Shown here in pieces: positions 6,189-7,919 of a stretch of 7,919 nucleotides of DNA. The notes beneath the pieces were generated by a model. That model saw nothing but the letters and a program-made list of their open reading frames with translations. It made no database searches and was not told the DNA's origin. Origin of the DNA: B46-G9 sp964581175 (GTDB lineage: Bacteria; Desulfobacterota; DSM-4660; Desulfatiglandales; Desulfatiglandaceae). The stretch spans positions 1 to 7,919 of the forward strand of contig CAZONI010000134.1 of NCBI GenBank assembly GCA_964581175.1, given 5' to 3'. Made by a program: the position numbers and the translations under genes. Position 1 is the stretch's first letter; the number at the start of each line of letters is the position of its first letter.

Positions 6189-7163
6189 TCATTCTCGCGG
6201 TTTAATTTCAAACCCGGACCGCACCAGGTTGTCGCACGCGCTGTATGGGTCCATCTCCCCTGATACTACAGAATCAACCGCTTCCTCAAATTCCCCGGTA
6301 TCGATAATTTTCTCCAGCACGGCATCGATGAGGCGCTGTTTCACCATGTCGGCCAGTTCTTCGCGTACTCTCTCTTTCTTTCTTCGGAAATAAAGACCTT
6401 CAGCACTTTTCTTGAGGAATTTCTTGTGATTTTCAATTTCATCGAGCAGCTCTGTTATCCCTTTATCGAACACCGCCTGGGCCTTGATGATGGGAGGTTT
6501 CCACCTTCCACCCTCGTATTTCTTTTGATCCATGTCGATCATCAGCCTGAGATCGCTCAGGGTCTTATCGGTACCTTCCCTGTCCGCCTTGTTTATGACA
6601 AAAATATCACCTGTCTCCAGGATACCGGCCTTGATGGCCTGGATATCGTCACCCATACCGGGAATGACCACGATAACCGTGCTATGGGCGCTCTTCACCA
6701 CATCAACCTCGTCCTGCCCGACACCCACGGTCTCCACGATGATCACGTCCTTGCCCATGGCATCCAGGACATCAATGGCACTTCTGGTCGACTGGGTGAG
6801 CCCGCCGAAATGCCCGCGCGTGGCAAGGGAACGAATGAAGACACCTTCGTCCAGGCTGTGCCGCTGCATGCGAACGCGATCCCCGAGGATGGCACCTCCG
6901 CTGAAGGGGCTGGTCGGATCCACGGCGAGTACGCCCACGGTCTTGCCCTGACTTCTCAGGTGCCCGACCATCTGGTCAACCAGCGTGCTCTTCCCCACTC
7001 CCGGCGCGCCCGTAATTCCAATCACATAGGCCCTGCCCGTATGGGGGTAGATCTCTTTCAGGACCGCCTGAACGCCGGGCATGCCGTCATCAATATCCCG
7101 GATCAACCGGGCCACTGCCCGGACATCACCGGAAATTACCTTTTCTGCTGTCGTTTCCGTCAT
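6189..7163 (-). CDS. meaB: MeaB/ArgK-type GTPase, chaperone of B12-dependent acyl-CoA mutase
   Basis: This G3E-family P-loop GTPase of 324 residues binds the acyl-CoA mutase, gates adenosylcobalamin loading and protects the enzyme from inactivation. G1/Walker A is GAPGVGKST (52-60). The switch region is DPTSPFSGGAILGDR (82-96), the G3 region is ETVGVGQ (144-150, with E144), and the G4 guanine-specificity motif is NKAD (191-194). The basic C-terminal part (about 250-324) corresponds to the dimerisation arm of MeaB. The ATG at 7163 is fixed by an in-frame TGA two codons upstream, and AGGA lies very close to it. It is downstream of the B12-binding subunit, the usual order for mutase modules. It was once described as ArgK, an arginine-transport kinase, but context makes the mutase chaperone role much more likely. 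If the mutase proves to be an isobutyryl- or hydroxyisobutyryl-CoA mutase, this would be the matching MeaB homologue. Confidence 0.93.
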   Translation of the reverse strand: MTETTAEKVISGDVRAVARLIRDIDDGMPGVQAVLKEIYPHTGRAYVIGITGAPGVGKSTLVDQMVGHLRSQGKTVGVLAVDPTSPFSGGAILGDRVRMQRHSLDEGVFIRSLATRGHFGGLTQSTRSAIDVLDAMGKDVIIVETVGVGQDEVDVVKSAHSTVIVVIPGMGDDIQAIKAGILETGDIFVINKADREGTDKTLSDLRLMIDMDQKKYEGGRWKPPIIKAQAVFDKGITELLDEIENHKKFLKKSAEGLYFRRKKERVREELADMVKQRLIDAVLEKIIDTGEFEEAVDSVVSGEMDPYSACDNLVRSGFEIKPRE

Positions 7164-7205
7164 TTCCTGTCAACTCGTGTCCATCCATAAATAAAGATCG
7201 CCTTC

Positions 7206-7233
7206 CCGAGGGCCCGGCTTTGGGCTACCTCGG
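7206..7233 (-). other. Hairpin in the leader of the MeaB gene
   Basis: CCGAGG-GCCC (7206-7215) pairs with GGGC and CCTCGG (7222-7225 and 7228-7233), giving 10 bp interrupted by a two-base TA bulge, with a 6-nt loop. It lies in the 150-nt gap between the B12-subunit stop and the MeaB start. A moderately T-rich stretch follows on the minus strand, but not a clean T-run, so it is at best an attenuator or processing signal. Confidence 0.35.
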
Positions 7234-7272
7234 ACGGGCTTGTCTGTTTCCGGTACGGCCCTTTGGTCTCTG

Positions 7273-7284
7273 ACTCCGCGGAGT
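7273..7284. promoter_or_regulatory. Perfect 12-bp palindrome
   Basis: ACTCCGCGGAGT is a perfect palindrome in the same 150-nt gap, 30 bp after the B12-subunit stop codon. It could be a protein-binding site or the stem of a small RNA structure. No matching second copy was noticed in the window, and function is unknown. Confidence 0.25.
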
Positions 7285-7313
7285 GGGATCCTCGACACCC
7301 ACCAGCGGGTTGG

Positions 7314-7724
7314 CTAAGTGCCTCTCGGATGGACATTTTCCTTCACCCAGGAGGTAATCTCGTCCAGGGGGGAGCCCGGGGTAAATATTTCTTTGACGCC
7401 CTCCTTTTTCAGCCTGGGGATGTCTTCGTCAGGAATAATGCCTCCTCCACAAACCACGATGTCATCGGCGCCTTTTTCACGCAGGAGTTCTATGACACGA
7501 GGAAAGAGGTACATGTGGGCGCCCGCGAGGCTTGAAAGACCCAGCATGTCCACGTCCTCCTGTATGGCCGCTTCAACAATCTCCTCGGGGGTCTGGTGGA
7601 GCCCGGTATACACTACTTCAAATCCTGCGTCCCGGTAGGCCCTGGCAATAATACGAGCCCCGCGATCATGGCCGTCCAGGCCTGGTTTTGCCACCATGAC
7701 TCTCAATTTCCGCTTGTGTACCAT
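7314..7724 (-). CDS. B12-binding (small) subunit of acyl-CoA mutase, probably methylmalonyl-CoA mutase
   Basis: This 136-residue protein is the free-standing cobalamin-binding domain of a two-gene acyl-CoA mutase. It holds adenosylcobalamin in the base-off/His-on form. The signature DxHxxG is DGHDRG (17-22; His19 is the lower cobalt ligand), followed by GLSSL (62-66) and GGG (93-95), in the order and spacing of the Rossmann-like B12 fold. I start at the ATG at 7724, which has GAGG about 7 nt upstream. The frame stays open to 7856, but that extension overlaps the end of the catalytic-subunit gene in a different frame and does not resemble the family. The catalytic subunit is upstream (58-nt gap) and MeaB is downstream. 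Isobutyryl-CoA and 2-hydroxyisobutyryl-CoA mutases use very similar small subunits, so the substrate is probable, not proven. Confidence 0.92.
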   Translation of the reverse strand: MVHKRKLRVMVAKPGLDGHDRGARIIARAYRDAGFEVVYTGLHQTPEEIVEAAIQEDVDMLGLSSLAGAHMYLFPRVIELLREKGADDIVVCGGGIIPDEDIPRLKKEGVKEIFTPGSPLDEITSWVKENVHPRGT

Positions 7725-7782
7725 AAACAACCTCGCACTCGATACGAAGGGTAATCCCGCTTCCCTTTTCACCCGGGGCTTC

Positions 7783-7919
7783 TCAATAAATCCCCGGATC
7801 CCTGTATTCACCGTAGACCCTTCGAAAGACGTCACACACCTCCTGCAGGGTCGCATGGGCCTTCACCGCTTCAATGATCGGTTCCATAACGTTCAGTGTT
7901 CCTGAACATGCTTCGCCCA
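7783..7919 (-). CDS. C-terminal end of acyl-CoA mutase catalytic subunit, partial
   Basis: The minus strand from the right edge reads GEACSGTLNVMEPIIEAVKA and continues to VFRRVYGEYRDPGIY, then TGA at 7785-7783. This is the end of the catalytic (TIM-barrel) subunit of the methylmalonyl-CoA mutase family, whose large subunits close with an 'EAVKAxATxxEVxxVFRxVxGEYR' helix and tail. Only 44 codons plus two bases are in the window. The active site lies outside it, so methylmalonyl-, isobutyryl- or hydroxyisobutyryl-CoA mutase cannot be separated directly. The protein ends without a B12 domain; that domain is the next gene, so this is the two-gene type of enzyme found in archaea and many anaerobic bacteria. 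Confidence 0.85.
   Translation of the reverse strand, partial: GEACSGTLNVMEPIIEAVKAHATLQEVCDVFRRVYGEYRDPGIY

Noticed and set aside
6426..7190. 254-residue plus-strand frame opposite the MeaB gene
   Set aside because: It is the complement of a highly conserved GTPase gene and its rich His/Asp/Gly content is typical of antisense reading of such a gene.
7164..7313. Possible cobalamin riboswitch before the MeaB gene
   Set aside because: The expected B12-box and the conserved core around it could not be found, and the position inside the module is unusual for one.
7725..7856. N-terminal extension of the B12-binding subunit
   Set aside because: The extension overlaps the end of the catalytic-subunit gene in another frame, lacks family similarity, and a good ribosome binding site precedes the ATG at 7724.

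Overview
The window reads as a piece of a bacterial chromosome with moderate GC and all recognisable genes on the minus strand, so transcription runs from high to low coordinates. No phylogenetic marker is present. The combination of a split B12-dependent acyl-CoA mutase with its MeaB chaperone, a short-chain acyl-CoA dehydrogenase and an XRE-cupin regulator suits an anaerobic or syntrophic fatty-acid and propionate metaboliser, possibly Desulfobacterota. That assignment is inference.

Right part (about 5924-7919): the last 44 codons of the catalytic subunit of a B12-dependent acyl-CoA mutase (most likely methylmalonyl-CoA mutase), then a free-standing B12-binding subunit, a 150-nt gap with a hairpin and a perfect 12-bp palindrome, the MeaB/ArgK-type GTPase that protects and reloads such mutases, and a small protein with two membrane helices. 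This module interconverts branched and linear acyl-CoAs (methylmalonyl-CoA and succinyl-CoA in the usual case).

Middle (3997-5760): an XRE helix-turn-helix regulator with a C-terminal cupin, then a short-chain type acyl-CoA dehydrogenase. The 72-nt gap between them carries a plausible sigma-70 promoter and a repeated AT-rich octamer, so the regulator may control the dehydrogenase.

Left-middle (622-3960): tightly packed genes downstream of the dehydrogenase: an RsmF/NOP2-type RNA m5C methyltransferase, its PUA-like RNA-binding domain in a separate overlapping +1 frame, an M29 metallo-aminopeptidase with all six metal and catalytic ligands, and a YprB-like RNase H-fold exonuclease. The gaps are 36, overlap, 3 and 35 nt, so co-transcription with the dehydrogenase is likely. 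The methyltransferase/PUA split is the most notable feature: dropping one C from a CCC codon two codons before the stop would give a continuous protein of ordinary family length.

Left edge (1-621): a gene that runs off the window (start at 222, minus strand), preceded by a long leader and two tandem TTGACA-type promoters 42 bp apart. Positions 439-621 have no gene that I can support. I found no tRNA, rRNA, CRISPR array, insertion sequence or phage gene, and no convincing new multi-gene system. The window is mostly ordinary core metabolism with a few features worth checking.
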